NCBI RefSeq assembly: GCF_004745595.1
Contig: NZ_SRLH01000003.1
Coordinates: forward strand, 124,001-188,000
Length of the DNA: 64,000 bases
Origin: Flavobacterium humi
GTDB lineage: Bacteria; Bacteroidota; Bacteroidia; Flavobacteriales; Flavobacteriaceae
Reading direction: 5' to 3'
Position numbers and translations under genes: made by a program. Positions 27,546-36,539 of this stretch are shown in pieces (the first letter of the stretch is position 1; each line of letters starts with the position of its first letter). A model generated the notes under the pieces. That model was given only the letters and a program-made list of their open reading frames with translations, ran no database searches and was not told the DNA's origin.

Positions 27546-28739
27546 TTACTCCTCTACAATCAGGTGGAATCCATCCTGCAAAACAGGCATTCTCCTCCAG
27601 TTGATGCCTTTCGCGATAACCTTCCACGCCTTGCCGTCATTGAAATCCAGTTCCAGAAGACTGTCTGCCGGCCGGTATGTATATTGCACCTGTACTTTTC
27701 TTTTGCTGTAATCATACAATTCCAAACGGTGTTTCAGTAGGTCATTTTTCATAAAATAATCGACCATATGGCCATCTGTTTTTTGCAAAATAAAATAACT
27801 GTTGCGGTGGACGAATAGTTTCCGTACCGGAAATTCCGAAGGCCGTAAAACTTTCTTATTGACCGTCATCTCTTTTACGGTATAAGCACCATGCAGGAAA
27901 ATCTTTTCCGAAAGATCATCGTTTGTATTCCCGGAAGCCAGGTAAGGATATAGCACTTGCAAAAACAGCAATCCGATGAGGAATGTTTTTAGGCCTGTTT
28001 CATAGCCATGGGGCAAAAAACCCGGCAGCGCTTCCTGTGGCAACTGCACTAGTTTCCTGGAAATAAAAAAATCATACAGCTTTCTTACAAACGGAGCCAG
28101 GACAAACAACGCCATCAGCAGCAGGAAACAGGAAAACATTTTTACAGAAATCCCAAAGCCGAAATTAACCATCACAATATTGACCAAAGTGCATACAGCC
28201 ATCAGCAATCCCAAAACCCTGGTCTTCCGGATCAAAAGCAGCACGGCAATTGCCACCTCAATACTTCCCGTCATTACAGAATAGGACCTCGAAGTCCCCA
28301 TAGTGCTCCAGAACAGGATATCTTTAGTCAAATCACCCAATGGTGTGTATAGGATATTTGGTTCGGGCAGGTAAAATTGTGCCTTGAAAACTTTGTCAAA
28401 ACCGTATTTCAATAGAACAAAAGACAAATAATAAACCGCCGTAAGCCTAGAGGCCGAAATGTATTTTACCGGATTTGCTTTCAACCATCGCAAAACAAAA
28501 ACCCCCACGAAGGCTGTCATCAAAAGCAAAACCAGCAAAGCCGCAACCGAAAATGTATCTGAAGAAAAACCTACGGCATATGTGTTACCGGTAAAAAGGC
28601 GTTGCATTAGCCCAGCGGGCCGCGAAAACACGAAATGTGCCAGCCGGAACTGAAAATCACTGCCGTAAAAATGCAACGGAAGAAAAATCATCCCCAAAAC
28701 AAAAAAAAGGGCTCCCGTTTTTTCGAGATGGTCTTTCAT
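27546..28739 (-). CDS. DoxX-like multi-span membrane protein
   Basis: A 397-residue protein with about seven hydrophobic segments in the first 265 residues (for example ALFFVLGMIFLPL, FSVAALLVLLLMTAFVGVFV, ALFVLAPFV). The segment LKYGFDKVFKAQFYLP through GDLTKDILFWSTMGTS and GSIEVAIAVLLLIRKTRVLG resembles DoxX/TQO-type membrane proteins common in Bacteroidota. Residues about 285-397 form a soluble C-terminal domain (KVLRPSEFPVRKLFVHRNSY) that is beta-rich. The function is unknown; DoxX proteins elsewhere associate with quinone or redox systems. Its start shares one base with the stop of the preceding gene (TAATG), so the two are translationally coupled. Confidence 0.75.
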   Translation of the reverse strand: MKDHLEKTGALFFVLGMIFLPLHFYGSDFQFRLAHFVFSRPAGLMQRLFTGNTYAVGFSSDTFSVAALLVLLLMTAFVGVFVLRWLKANPVKYISASRLTAVYYLSFVLLKYGFDKVFKAQFYLPEPNILYTPLGDLTKDILFWSTMGTSRSYSVMTGSIEVAIAVLLLIRKTRVLGLLMAVCTLVNIVMVNFGFGISVKMFSCFLLLMALFVLAPFVRKLYDFFISRKLVQLPQEALPGFLPHGYETGLKTFLIGLLFLQVLYPYLASGNTNDDLSEKIFLHGAYTVKEMTVNKKVLRPSEFPVRKLFVHRNSYFILQKTDGHMVDYFMKNDLLKHRLELYDYSKRKVQVQYTYRPADSLLELDFNDGKAWKVIAKGINWRRMPVLQDGFHLIVEE

Positions 28740-29359
28740 TATTGTGCAAGTGCTTTTTCAAGGCTATTGGCTTTCCGGGTAAAATACACCACAAGGCCCG
28801 AAATAAAGGACAGGGCAACGATAAAAATAAATTTTGGAGGAAAACCCGAACCGGCATCAAAAGCAAAAAACCCCGATTTTTTACGCTTCCTGTTTTCCTT
28901 TTTATATTTCTTTATTTTGTTGTCAAAACCGATAAAAACAACCTTATCCATATCATTTTCAAAATGGTACTCGCTCTTCAAAACCATTTTGATACTGTCC
29001 AGCGAATGGTTTTTGGAAAAAAGCGGATGGTCAAAAACCGTATCCCTTCCGGCTTTCCATAAAGTACTTTCCCCAGTCCCGTCTTCCTTTGCCCTTTTCA
29101 TGACACGCTTGCAATACTCGCTGGTAATCATGACCGATTTTCCTTTGGAAACATACACAACCGTATCCAGGCTTGCATTTACAACGGTGCGGTATGGCAC
29201 ATCGCCCAAATTGGAATCGCCAATATCAAAAAGGCCTTCTTTCATGGCGATCCTGAAATCGGAAGCGCTTCCGCTGTGGCTTTTATGGGAAATCAGTTTC
29301 GTTTGGGAAAAACAAACCAGTGGAAACAAGTGTACAAATAACAACGCTAACTTCTTCAT
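28739..29359 (-). CDS. Exported protein with C-terminal membrane anchor, unknown function
   Basis: A 206-residue protein. The ATG at 29359 gives the signal peptide MKKLALLFVHLFPLVCFSQ; an ATG two codons upstream is the alternative. The periplasmic part (20-165) has HKSHSGSASDFRIAMKEGLF and SKGKSVMITSEYCKRVMKRA but no motif known to me. A basic stretch (KKYKKENRKRKKSG) precedes a C-terminal membrane helix (PPKFIFIVALSFISGLVVYF). It overlaps the DoxX-like gene by one base, so the two products probably act together in the membrane. Confidence 0.75.
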   Translation of the reverse strand: MKKLALLFVHLFPLVCFSQTKLISHKSHSGSASDFRIAMKEGLFDIGDSNLGDVPYRTVVNASLDTVVYVSKGKSVMITSEYCKRVMKRAKEDGTGESTLWKAGRDTVFDHPLFSKNHSLDSIKMVLKSEYHFENDMDKVVFIGFDNKIKKYKKENRKRKKSGFFAFDAGSGFPPKFIFIVALSFISGLVVYFTRKANSLEKALAQ

Positions 29360-29450
29360 CTGCAAAGGGGTTGAATGGCTAAAGATAAAAAAATCAATAT
29401 AACAATCTGTTTTTTACCTATCATTTAACAACTATTAGCTTTTATCTTTC

Positions 29451-29458
29451 TAAATTTG
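29451..29458 (+). promoter_or_regulatory. -7 promoter box of pepP
   Basis: TAAATTTG, perfect TAnnTTTG, 21 nt before the ATG at 29480. Confidence 0.55.
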
Positions 29459-29479
29459 AGCTTCTTAAATTTACTTACT

Positions 29480-30772
29480 ATGAAATACCATCAGATAGAC
29501 CGGAATTTATTCATTAAAAACCGTGCGAAATTTACGGCTCAAATGAAACCCAACAGTGTGGCCATCTTCAATTCCAACGATATTTATCCTGTTTCTGCCG
29601 ACAGCACCTTGCCTTTTGCGCAGCACAGGGATATTTTTTACCTAAGCGGCGTGGATCAGGAAGAAAGCATCCTGTTGCTTTTCCCGGATGCCCCTTATGA
29701 GCATTTAAAAGAGATTCTTTTCTTAAAAGAAACCAACGAGCATATTGCGGTTTGGGAAGGCGAAAAACTCACCAAAGACCGTGCTTTTGCCGTATCTGGG
29801 GTAAAAACCGTTATCTGGCTGCAGGATTTCCATAAAACACTGAAGGAAATCATGGCCTATTCCGAAACCATCTACATCAATACAAACGAACATTACCGTG
29901 CGACTATCGAAACGGAAACACGCGAGGCCCGTTTCATCAAATGGTGGAAAGAAAACTATCCTGCCCATAAAGTCGAGAAATCCAATCCAATTTTACAACG
30001 CATCCGTTCTATTAAGGAAAGCGAAGAGATTGATTTGATCCAGGAAGCCTGTACGATTACCGAAAAAGGATTCCGCCGTGTCCTTGATTTTGTGAAACCG
30101 AATGTCATGGAATACGAAATCGAAGCTGAATTCGCCCATGAATTCCTGCGCAACCGTTCCAAAGGATTTGCGTATACGCCAATTATCGCTTCGGGCAACA
30201 ATGCGAACGTCCTGCACTATATCGAAAATAACCAGCAGTGCAAAGCCGGTGATTTACTTCTTTTGGATGTTGGTGCCGAATACGCCAACTATTCCAGCGA
30301 CATGACCCGTACAATTCCCGTTTCCGGAAAATTTTCAGACAGGCAAAAAGCAGTATACAATGCCGTTTTGAACGTTAAGAACGAAGCCACAAAAATGCTG
30401 GCTCCGGGCACCCTTTGGAAACAATACCATATCGAAGTGGGCAAAATCATGACCTCCGAATTGCTAGGCCTGGGCTTAATTGACAAAGCCGATGTCCAAA
30501 ACGAAAACCCGGACTGGCCAGCCTACAAAAAATATTTCATGCACGGCACGTCGCACCATATGGGGCTTGACACGCACGATTACGGCTTGTTGCACGAACC
30601 GATGCAGCCCAACATGGTCTTTACCGTAGAGCCAGGGATTTATATTCCTGCTGAAGGTTTTGGGATCCGTATTGAAGATGATGTAGTTATCCAGTCTTCC
30701 GGCCCAGCTTTTAACCTGATGCGCAATATCCCTATCGAAGTGGAAGAGATTGAAAGCCTGATGAATTCGTAA
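29480..30772 (+). CDS. pepP: Xaa-Pro aminopeptidase (aminopeptidase P, M24B)
   Basis: A 430-residue cytoplasmic metallopeptidase that removes N-terminal residues preceding proline. The start MKYHQIDRNLFIKNR is placed behind a perfect -7 box; an upstream TTG would overlap that box. The N-terminal creatinase-like domain spans about 1-165. The pita-bread domain has all dinuclear metal ligands: two Asp in LLLDVGAEYANYSSDMTRT, His in HGTSHHMGLDTHD, Glu in FTVEPGIYIP and Glu in IRIEDDVVI. It is followed after 7 bp by an exported alpha/beta hydrolase of proline-iminopeptidase type, so both are probably cotranscribed and may complement each other in proline peptide use. Confidence 0.95.
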   Translation: MKYHQIDRNLFIKNRAKFTAQMKPNSVAIFNSNDIYPVSADSTLPFAQHRDIFYLSGVDQEESILLLFPDAPYEHLKEILFLKETNEHIAVWEGEKLTKDRAFAVSGVKTVIWLQDFHKTLKEIMAYSETIYINTNEHYRATIETETREARFIKWWKENYPAHKVEKSNPILQRIRSIKESEEIDLIQEACTITEKGFRRVLDFVKPNVMEYEIEAEFAHEFLRNRSKGFAYTPIIASGNNANVLHYIENNQQCKAGDLLLLDVGAEYANYSSDMTRTIPVSGKFSDRQKAVYNAVLNVKNEATKMLAPGTLWKQYHIEVGKIMTSELLGLGLIDKADVQNENPDWPAYKKYFMHGTSHHMGLDTHDYGLLHEPMQPNMVFTVEPGIYIPAEGFGIRIEDDVVIQSSGPAFNLMRNIPIEVEEIESLMNS

Positions 30773-30779
30773 AAGAATC

Positions 30780-31679
30780 ATGAAAAGATACTACGCCTTA
30801 TTTTTCTTCCTGTTTGCCACTTATTCCTTTGCTCAAACTGAAGGGTATGCCGTCAATGCAGATGCCAGCCAAACCTATTTCAGGACATTTGGCTCCGGTA
30901 CTCCCATACTCATCATCAATGGTGGCCCCGGGATGAACAGTAACGGATTTGAAGCTATGGCCAGGAAATTGGCCAAAAACCACCTGACGATTATTTACGA
31001 TCAGAGAGGAACAGGTAAATCAGCATTGTCGGTTTTGGATAGTTCCACAATCAATATGAAAAAAATGGTTGCGGATATCGAAGTATTGCGCAAGCACCTT
31101 AAGATTGACAAATGGTCTGTCCTGGGCCACTCGTTTGGAGGTATGCTGGCTTCTTATTATGCGACATTGCATCCGGAACATATTGATAAATTGATCTTAT
31201 CTTCTTCCGGAGGTGTCGACCTGAAACTGCTCAACGGCCCCAATCTTATCGATTCCCATTTAAGCAAAGCCGAAAAAGACTCCTTACGCTATTGGAATAA
31301 CAAGATCGAAAATGGCGACACCAGCCATAAAGCCCGCTTGGGAAGAGGCCGTGCTATGGCTCCGGCGTATGTTTTTGACCGGAAATTCATCCCTATTATT
31401 GCCGAAAGGCTGACGCAATCCAACATGACCATCAACAGTTTGGTGTGGAATGATTTGCAAAAGATGCAATTCGATTGCAAAGAGGAATTGAAATCCTTCA
31501 AAAGGCCGGTCCTGATTATCCAGGGGAAACAGGATATCATCAGCAATGAAATAGGAGAATTGGCACTGCACACATTTCCCAATGCCCGGTTGGTTTTGCT
31601 CGAAAAATGCAAACATTACGGATGGCTTGACGCCGAATACAACTATTTTGGAGAAATCGAAGGGTTCCTGAAAGATTAA
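30780..31679 (+). CDS. Exported alpha/beta hydrolase (proline iminopeptidase-like, S33)
   Basis: A 299-residue hydrolase with signal peptide MKRYYALFFFLFATYSFAQ. The oxyanion segment is NGGPG in place of the HGGPG of proline iminopeptidases. The sequence continues YDQRGTGKSAL and the nucleophile elbow GHSFGG. The triad is completed by Asp in IIQGKQDIIS and His in KCKHYGWLD. S33 family members cleave N-terminal proline from peptides or hydrolyse esters. Co-occurrence with aminopeptidase P directly upstream favours the peptidase reading. A terminator follows. Confidence 0.88.
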   Translation: MKRYYALFFFLFATYSFAQTEGYAVNADASQTYFRTFGSGTPILIINGGPGMNSNGFEAMARKLAKNHLTIIYDQRGTGKSALSVLDSSTINMKKMVADIEVLRKHLKIDKWSVLGHSFGGMLASYYATLHPEHIDKLILSSSGGVDLKLLNGPNLIDSHLSKAEKDSLRYWNNKIENGDTSHKARLGRGRAMAPAYVFDRKFIPIIAERLTQSNMTINSLVWNDLQKMQFDCKEELKSFKRPVLIIQGKQDIISNEIGELALHTFPNARLVLLEKCKHYGWLDAEYNYFGEIEGFLKD

Positions 31680-31698
31680 ACCCTATCCGTCCCATAAT

Positions 31699-31728
31699 AA
31701 AGGTCTGCAGCAGTGTAGGCCTTTTTTA
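31699..31728 (+). terminator. Intrinsic terminator after the pepP-hydrolase unit
   Basis: AAAGGTCT (31699-31706) pairs with AGGCCTTT (31717-31724), one wobble pair, followed by T. Confidence 0.75.
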
Positions 31729-31763
31729 TTGTGCAAGAAAAGCAATTTCAAAAAATTCTTGGC

Positions 31764-31771
31764 TAAATTTG
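31764..31771 (+). promoter_or_regulatory. -7 promoter box of the DUF2891 gene
   Basis: TAAATTTG, perfect match, 24 nt before the ATG at 31796. Confidence 0.5.
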
Positions 31772-31795
31772 TGTACTAACAGTAATCCAACCACA

Positions 31796-32860
31796 ATGAG
31801 AATCCTTATCCTGTCCCTCTTTGTTTCCTGCTCTTTGTTTTCACAGCAAAAACTAACCGAAGAAACGGCAATCAAGTTAAGCCGGCTGGCATTGCATTGC
31901 ATCAACACTGAATTCCCTAACAAAACCTCGCATCTTTCCGATTCCAAAACAGATGCTACTTTATTGCCAAGCGAACTGCATCCTGCTTTCTACGGCTGCC
32001 TGGATTGGCATAGCAGCGTACACGGGCATTGGATGCTGGTCAAACTCTTAAAAGAATTCCCAAACCTTAAAAATAAAGATTCTATTATTACCGTGCTCGA
32101 CCATTCCTTTCAAAAAGACAAAATGGAAGCCGAAGCTGCTTATTTTGGAAAATACACAGCATCTGAAACCTACGAAAGAACCTATGGTTGGGCCTGGTTA
32201 TTAAAACTGGACCAAGAATTATACACCTGGAATACAGAGCAGGGCCGAAAATGGCACACTTCACTGCTCCCCTTGACTACTAAGATTGTTTCCCTCTGGA
32301 AACTCTACCTGACTAAACAAACTTATCCCAACCGCACCGGCGTCCATCCTAATACGGCTTTCGGGCTTTGCTTTGCTTATGATTGGGCAAAAGCCACAAA
32401 CGAAATGTTCATGGTGCAACTAATAGCCCAAAAAGCCCGCGATTTTTATTACCCCAACTCGGCCATCCCCGCTTATTTAGAACCAGACGGGACCGATTTC
32501 TTTTCACCGAGCTTACAGGAAGCAGATATTATGAAACGTGTTTTGTCTAAAGAAGAATTCTTAAAATGGATCAACCCCTATTTTACAGAAGCTGGGATCA
32601 AGCAAATCTGTACACTCCCGGTAGTAAGTGACCGCAGCGATTATCAGATTGTACACCTGGACGGTCTCTCTTTCAGTAGAGCCTGGAATATGAAAAGTAT
32701 TGCTTCGGCTTTGCCTAAAAGCCATCCGTTAAAGCTCCGTTTCGAGAAAACTGCCAATCTATTTATCGAAAAATCACTACCTGTCATATTTGAAAGCGGT
32801 TACGGTGGCGGGCATTGGCTGGCTTCTTTTGCCATTTATGCTTTAACCGAAAACAATTGA
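31796..32860 (+). CDS. DUF2891 domain-containing exported protein
   Basis: A 354-residue protein. The ATG at 31796 gives the signal peptide MRILILSLFVSCSLFSQQ and follows a perfect -7 box. The region LHPAFYGCLDWHSSVHGHWM is the hallmark of DUF2891. Also typical are YERTYGWAWLLKLDQEL, HPNTAFGLCFAYDWA, YLEPDGTDFFSPSLQEAD and GYGGGHWLASFA, all rich in Trp, His and Asp. The pattern resembles an alpha/alpha-barrel hydrolase, but no biochemical activity is known to me. It is translationally coupled (TGATG) to the following alpha/beta hydrolase. Confidence 0.9.
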   Translation: MRILILSLFVSCSLFSQQKLTEETAIKLSRLALHCINTEFPNKTSHLSDSKTDATLLPSELHPAFYGCLDWHSSVHGHWMLVKLLKEFPNLKNKDSIITVLDHSFQKDKMEAEAAYFGKYTASETYERTYGWAWLLKLDQELYTWNTEQGRKWHTSLLPLTTKIVSLWKLYLTKQTYPNRTGVHPNTAFGLCFAYDWAKATNEMFMVQLIAQKARDFYYPNSAIPAYLEPDGTDFFSPSLQEADIMKRVLSKEEFLKWINPYFTEAGIKQICTLPVVSDRSDYQIVHLDGLSFSRAWNMKSIASALPKSHPLKLRFEKTANLFIEKSLPVIFESGYGGGHWLASFAIYALTENN

Positions 32861-33660
32861 TGCCTTTCGTTATGCAAACTAACACCAATTTTTCACTGGT
32901 TGATATTGCCGTTACAAGAACAAACCATTATCCAGGCAGGCCCACCATCATTTTCCTGCATGACTCCTTAGGCTGTATAGAGCTATGGCGGGATTTTCCG
33001 CAAAAACTGGGCGAAATGAGCTCCTGCAATGTCCTTGTCTACGACCGGCAGGGGTACGGGAAGTCCTGTCCGTTCACACAAGCCGGGCGCGATAATTATT
33101 ACATAGAAAGGGAAGCTGATATCCTGGCTGAACTACTGGACTATTGGGCCATTGAAAAAGCCATCCTTTTCGGGCACAGTGACGGTGGTTCCATAGCACT
33201 GATCGCCGCAGCAAAATATCCGGCAAAAATAACAGGCATCCTAACCGAAGGAGCGCATGTTTTAGTAGAAGATGTTACCCTCAACGGTATTAGGGAAGCC
33301 ATCCAGCTCTACCAGACCACAGACCTGAAAACCAAATTGGAAAAATACCATGGTGACAAAACAGAGGCTATGTTTTGGGCCTGGGCATCCACTTGGACAA
33401 GCAATACCTTCAAAAGCTGGAACATTGAAAATTTCCTGCCTTTCATCCAATGCCAATCACTAATCATGCAAGGAGAAAACGATGAATACGGTACCTTGGA
33501 GCAAGTAGCTAAAATAACGGCACAAACCAAAGGAGATGCATCAGCATTCATTATCCCCGCCATACAGCACACGCCCCACAAGGAAGCGCCAGAGGTTGTT
33601 TTGGAAGCATCTGCCGCCTTTATCCAAAAATTGCTTGCACCGGTAAATAGTCAACATTAG
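32860..33660 (+). CDS. Alpha/beta hydrolase
   Basis: A 266-residue cytoplasmic hydrolase without a signal peptide. The ATG at 32860 overlaps the stop of the DUF2891 gene by one base; MQTNTNF four codons later is an alternative start. The oxyanion segment is FLHDSLG, followed by YDRQGYGKS and the nucleophile elbow GHSDGG. Probable acid and base are in GENDEYGT and IQHTPHKEAP. The sequence resembles the 3-oxoadipate enol-lactonase or generic esterase branch, but the substrate is unknown. Its role may be linked to the coupled DUF2891 protein, although one is exported and the other is not. Confidence 0.88.
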   Translation: MPFVMQTNTNFSLVDIAVTRTNHYPGRPTIIFLHDSLGCIELWRDFPQKLGEMSSCNVLVYDRQGYGKSCPFTQAGRDNYYIEREADILAELLDYWAIEKAILFGHSDGGSIALIAAAKYPAKITGILTEGAHVLVEDVTLNGIREAIQLYQTTDLKTKLEKYHGDKTEAMFWAWASTWTSNTFKSWNIENFLPFIQCQSLIMQGENDEYGTLEQVAKITAQTKGDASAFIIPAIQHTPHKEAPEVVLEASAAFIQKLLAPVNSQH

Positions 33661-33726
33661 ATATAATCTCGCGGTTCCCTTTGCCGCCACACCTCCATTT
33701 TACCTATGGAAACCAAAATAAAACCT

Positions 33727-33734
33727 TATTTTTG
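33727..33734 (+). promoter_or_regulatory. -7 promoter box of the third hydrolase gene
   Basis: TATTTTTG, perfect match, 29 nt before the TTG start at 33764. Confidence 0.5.
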
Positions 33735-33763
33735 CAAATTATTGCAACCCTTACCATCCTATT

Positions 33764-34546
33764 TTGAAACAGCTTCTCTATAAAAACATCCAAATTGCCT
33801 ATTCTGAAACCGGGAAAGGAACAGCTCTGATCTTACTGCACGGTTTTCTGGAAAATGCAACCATGTGGGATTATTACCAGGAAACCTTTGCCAGGGAATA
33901 CCATGTTATTACTATAGATTTATTGGGGCACGGCCAGACCGGATGCCTCGGTTACATTCACACGATGGAAGATATGGCCGATGCCGTCCATGCCGTTTTA
34001 GACCACCTGCACATCAAGAAGGCTATTTTTACCGGGCATTCCATGGGTGGTTATGTGAGCTTGGCTTTCGCCGAATTGTATCCGGATTACATCAAGGGCA
34101 TGGTGCTGTTAAACTCCACTTCTTACCAAGACAGCGATGAACGCAAGGCAAACCGGGACAGGGCCGTAATTGCAGTCAAAAAAGACTACACCGCTTTCAT
34201 CCGGATGTCTATTGCGAATTTATTCAGTGAAGGCAATCGGGAAAAACTCTCCCAAGCCATAGAAGCCGTAAAAATCGAAGCCTTGAAAACGCCACTCCAA
34301 GGAATCGTCGCGGCACTCGAAGGGATGAAAATCCGTAAAGACCGTGAAAAACTGCTGCATCTTGCCGATTTTCCTATCTTATTGGTTTTGGGCGAAAAAG
34401 ATCCTGTACTCAATTATACCGAAAACAAAAAACAGCTCGAAGGCACATCTGTACAATTCGCATCCTTTCCGGACGGCCATATGACCGCTATCGAAAACAA
34501 GGAAGAATTGGGCCCGGTACTACTGGATTTCTTCAGGACTTGTTAA
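33764..34546 (+). CDS. Alpha/beta hydrolase with TTG start
   Basis: A 260-residue hydrolase. The best start is TTG (33764): no ATG exists in frame until residue 34, beyond the conserved HGFLEN oxyanion segment, and a consensus -7 box fits the TTG. The layout is ILLHGFLENATMWDYY, IDLLGHGQT, nucleophile GHSMGG, acid in LGEKDPVL and His in PDGHMTAIEN. It resembles MenH-like or general esterases. No signal peptide is present, so it is cytoplasmic. It is convergent with the next gene with only two bases between the stops. Confidence 0.88.
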   Translation: MKQLLYKNIQIAYSETGKGTALILLHGFLENATMWDYYQETFAREYHVITIDLLGHGQTGCLGYIHTMEDMADAVHAVLDHLHIKKAIFTGHSMGGYVSLAFAELYPDYIKGMVLLNSTSYQDSDERKANRDRAVIAVKKDYTAFIRMSIANLFSEGNREKLSQAIEAVKIEALKTPLQGIVAALEGMKIRKDREKLLHLADFPILLVLGEKDPVLNYTENKKQLEGTSVQFASFPDGHMTAIENKEELGPVLLDFFRTC

Positions 34547-34548
34547 GA

Positions 34549-34992
34549 TTATTCGACCCGGATTGGGAATCTTCGGTTTTCAATAAACAATTCTTTCGGC
34601 GTCACATCATTCGGAAATTCAAAATATAAAATCCGCTTGATTTGTTTTTGTGGCTTAATGACGGTTTGAGAATCATATTTCCCCTGAAAACTGTGGAAAC
34701 GGTACAAACTGTCTTGCGGCGTTGAAATATAAACATCGTCCATATTAAAGACACAGTCTTTGGTTCCCTCATTCTTAAAAATCAGCTTCATTTTAACAAA
34801 CATCATATTTTCATTAGCTTCAATCATGTTGGAATACACATAAGAAGGCCTCATAGAATTCGGTATCGATTCTAAAATAATATAATCTTCCGAAATTTTC
34901 CTGAAGGTGACCGTCAATCCTTCCACATTATTTTCAAGGACCGCAAAACCGGTCAACATAAGGAACAAAAATCCTGATAAAATTGCTTTCAT
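34549..34992 (-). CDS. Small exported protein of unknown function
   Basis: A 147-residue protein; the ATG at 34992 (MKAILSGFLFLMLTGFAVLE) gives a signal peptide. The mature part alternates hydrophobic and polar residues (GLTVTFRKISEDYIILES, MMFVKMKLIFKNEGTKDC, RILYFEFPNDVTPKELFIEN) as in an immunoglobulin-like beta-sandwich such as DUF4352 proteins, an analogy only. It is 34 bp downstream of the FAD oxidase gene on the same strand and may be cotranscribed with it. Confidence 0.75.
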   Translation of the reverse strand: MKAILSGFLFLMLTGFAVLENNVEGLTVTFRKISEDYIILESIPNSMRPSYVYSNMIEANENMMFVKMKLIFKNEGTKDCVFNMDDVYISTPQDSLYRFHSFQGKYDSQTVIKPQKQIKRILYFEFPNDVTPKELFIENRRFPIRVE

Positions 34993-35026
34993 ATGCATCG
35001 TATTCGTTTTTAAAACAGTCGTTCGT

Positions 35027-36496
35027 TTATTTGTAGTAATCGTAGAATTTATTCTTGAATATTTGATCCGGGTCGTATTTCAGTTTCAGTTGGAAAAAAG
35101 CATCACTTTGCGGATATGCCTTCCGCATGGCTTCTTTTTCAACATGCAAACGGTAGGGCAAATAGTAGGTTCCTTCCATTCTTATTGCGGTCTGTACGAG
35201 TTTTTGGGTCAGCTTCTTCATGGCTTCTTCATCCTCAGGGTTCTTTTTTTGGTTAAACAGAAATACAAACCCGAAAACATTTTCCCTGGCATAATTCATA
35301 TAACTGTCATGGTCTTGGTACACATCCCTGATAGTAATATTCAGCAAGTCTATTTGGGTATTTCTGAGGTCTTTCTTCAATGCCTGGATATATTCATTGA
35401 AATTCCTTTCGGGAATAAAATATTCCTGCAAGATATCAGTCGAAGTACTGTCTTTATTTTCAATTAAAGCCACATTGTCATTCAGGACTTCATTCCTTGA
35501 AAAATTTTCGTCTGAAGAAAATTTGCTTAATTCGGTTTCCAAATCCCAACGAAGCCGTTTGCCATATTCACTGTTTACCGTACTTCTGAAGATAATCCTT
35601 TTGATTTCGTTCGATTTCTGGCTGTGCTCCGGTTTTTGCGCATCGGATAACGGTGTCTTCGAAGAAGTAAAGACATTTAGGGTGGCATACTCCAGAAAAT
35701 CCTTTTCCGAGATGTTCAATCTTCCAAAAACCAGCTTGGCTTTCTCATCATCACGGGCATATCTCCTAAAATAGCTCAGGTATTTTGTGGATTCAAATTT
35801 AAAACGGTTAAAGTTCAGGTTCTCATTATCAACAACCTTCAGTTTTACATCTAAAATAATCCCAAACAGGCCATAACCTCCAATAACCAGGCTGAATAAT
35901 TCTTTGTTTTCGGTTCTGCTGCACGTTACGATCTCTCCATCGGCTTTCATTAAAGTAAAAGACAACACACTCGAAGACATGGGAGGCGCGTTCTTTTGCC
36001 ATCCATGCCCGTTGACACTCATTGAACCTCCAACAGAAAATGAACTGAAAGCCTGCATGATGGCCACCGATTTTTTATATTTATCCAGATAATTGATGAC
36101 TTCTTCCCACAAAGCTCCAGAACCCACAGTCAGTACATCACCATCCAGTTTCATGTGGTTGTATGGCCGCATGTTTACAACAATACCGTCCGGATACATG
36201 GTATGTCCTCCCATGCTGTGCTTTGCCCCTGCTATGGAAAGAGGAATTTGCTTCATTTTTGAAAAGGCTAGCAATTCCTTCAATTGTTCCTCAATCGCTT
36301 CCTTCGAATGCGGAACATCAATGATAGAATCAACTTTGGTCAAGTTCAATCCGCTGGCATCATTTGTATATCCTTTGGGAACAACCGTTCTTATTTCATC
36401 CTCATTCCAATACGTTTTCAAAAGATGAAATGCGGGTATGGAAAAGAACAGCAAAATTCCAGCAATAACAATGTATAAAAAATACTTCTTTTTCAT
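35027..36496 (-). CDS. Membrane-anchored FAD-dependent oxidoreductase (FAD_binding_4 / VAO type)
   Basis: A 489-residue protein. The ATG at 36496 gives MKKKYFLYIVIAGILLFFSI, a single N-terminal membrane anchor. Residues about 70-230 form a PCMH-type FAD domain (IPLSIAGAKHSMGGH, LTVGSGALWEEVINYL, SSFSVGGSMSVNGHGW). The His in AKHSMGGH is in the position where VAO enzymes may bind FAD covalently. The C-terminal part (YYLPYRLHVEKEAMRKAYP, KLKYDPDQIFKNKFY) resembles the sugar-lactone oxidase branch. The substrate is unknown. The positive-inside rule (KKK before the helix) places the FAD domain on the periplasmic side. Confidence 0.88.
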   Translation of the reverse strand: MKKKYFLYIVIAGILLFFSIPAFHLLKTYWNEDEIRTVVPKGYTNDASGLNLTKVDSIIDVPHSKEAIEEQLKELLAFSKMKQIPLSIAGAKHSMGGHTMYPDGIVVNMRPYNHMKLDGDVLTVGSGALWEEVINYLDKYKKSVAIMQAFSSFSVGGSMSVNGHGWQKNAPPMSSSVLSFTLMKADGEIVTCSRTENKELFSLVIGGYGLFGIILDVKLKVVDNENLNFNRFKFESTKYLSYFRRYARDDEKAKLVFGRLNISEKDFLEYATLNVFTSSKTPLSDAQKPEHSQKSNEIKRIIFRSTVNSEYGKRLRWDLETELSKFSSDENFSRNEVLNDNVALIENKDSTSTDILQEYFIPERNFNEYIQALKKDLRNTQIDLLNITIRDVYQDHDSYMNYARENVFGFVFLFNQKKNPEDEEAMKKLTQKLVQTAIRMEGTYYLPYRLHVEKEAMRKAYPQSDAFFQLKLKYDPDQIFKNKFYDYYK

Positions 36497-36539
36497 GTAT
36501 ACTATCAAATCAGTTTTAATTTTTTTGGCTTGTTCTTTT

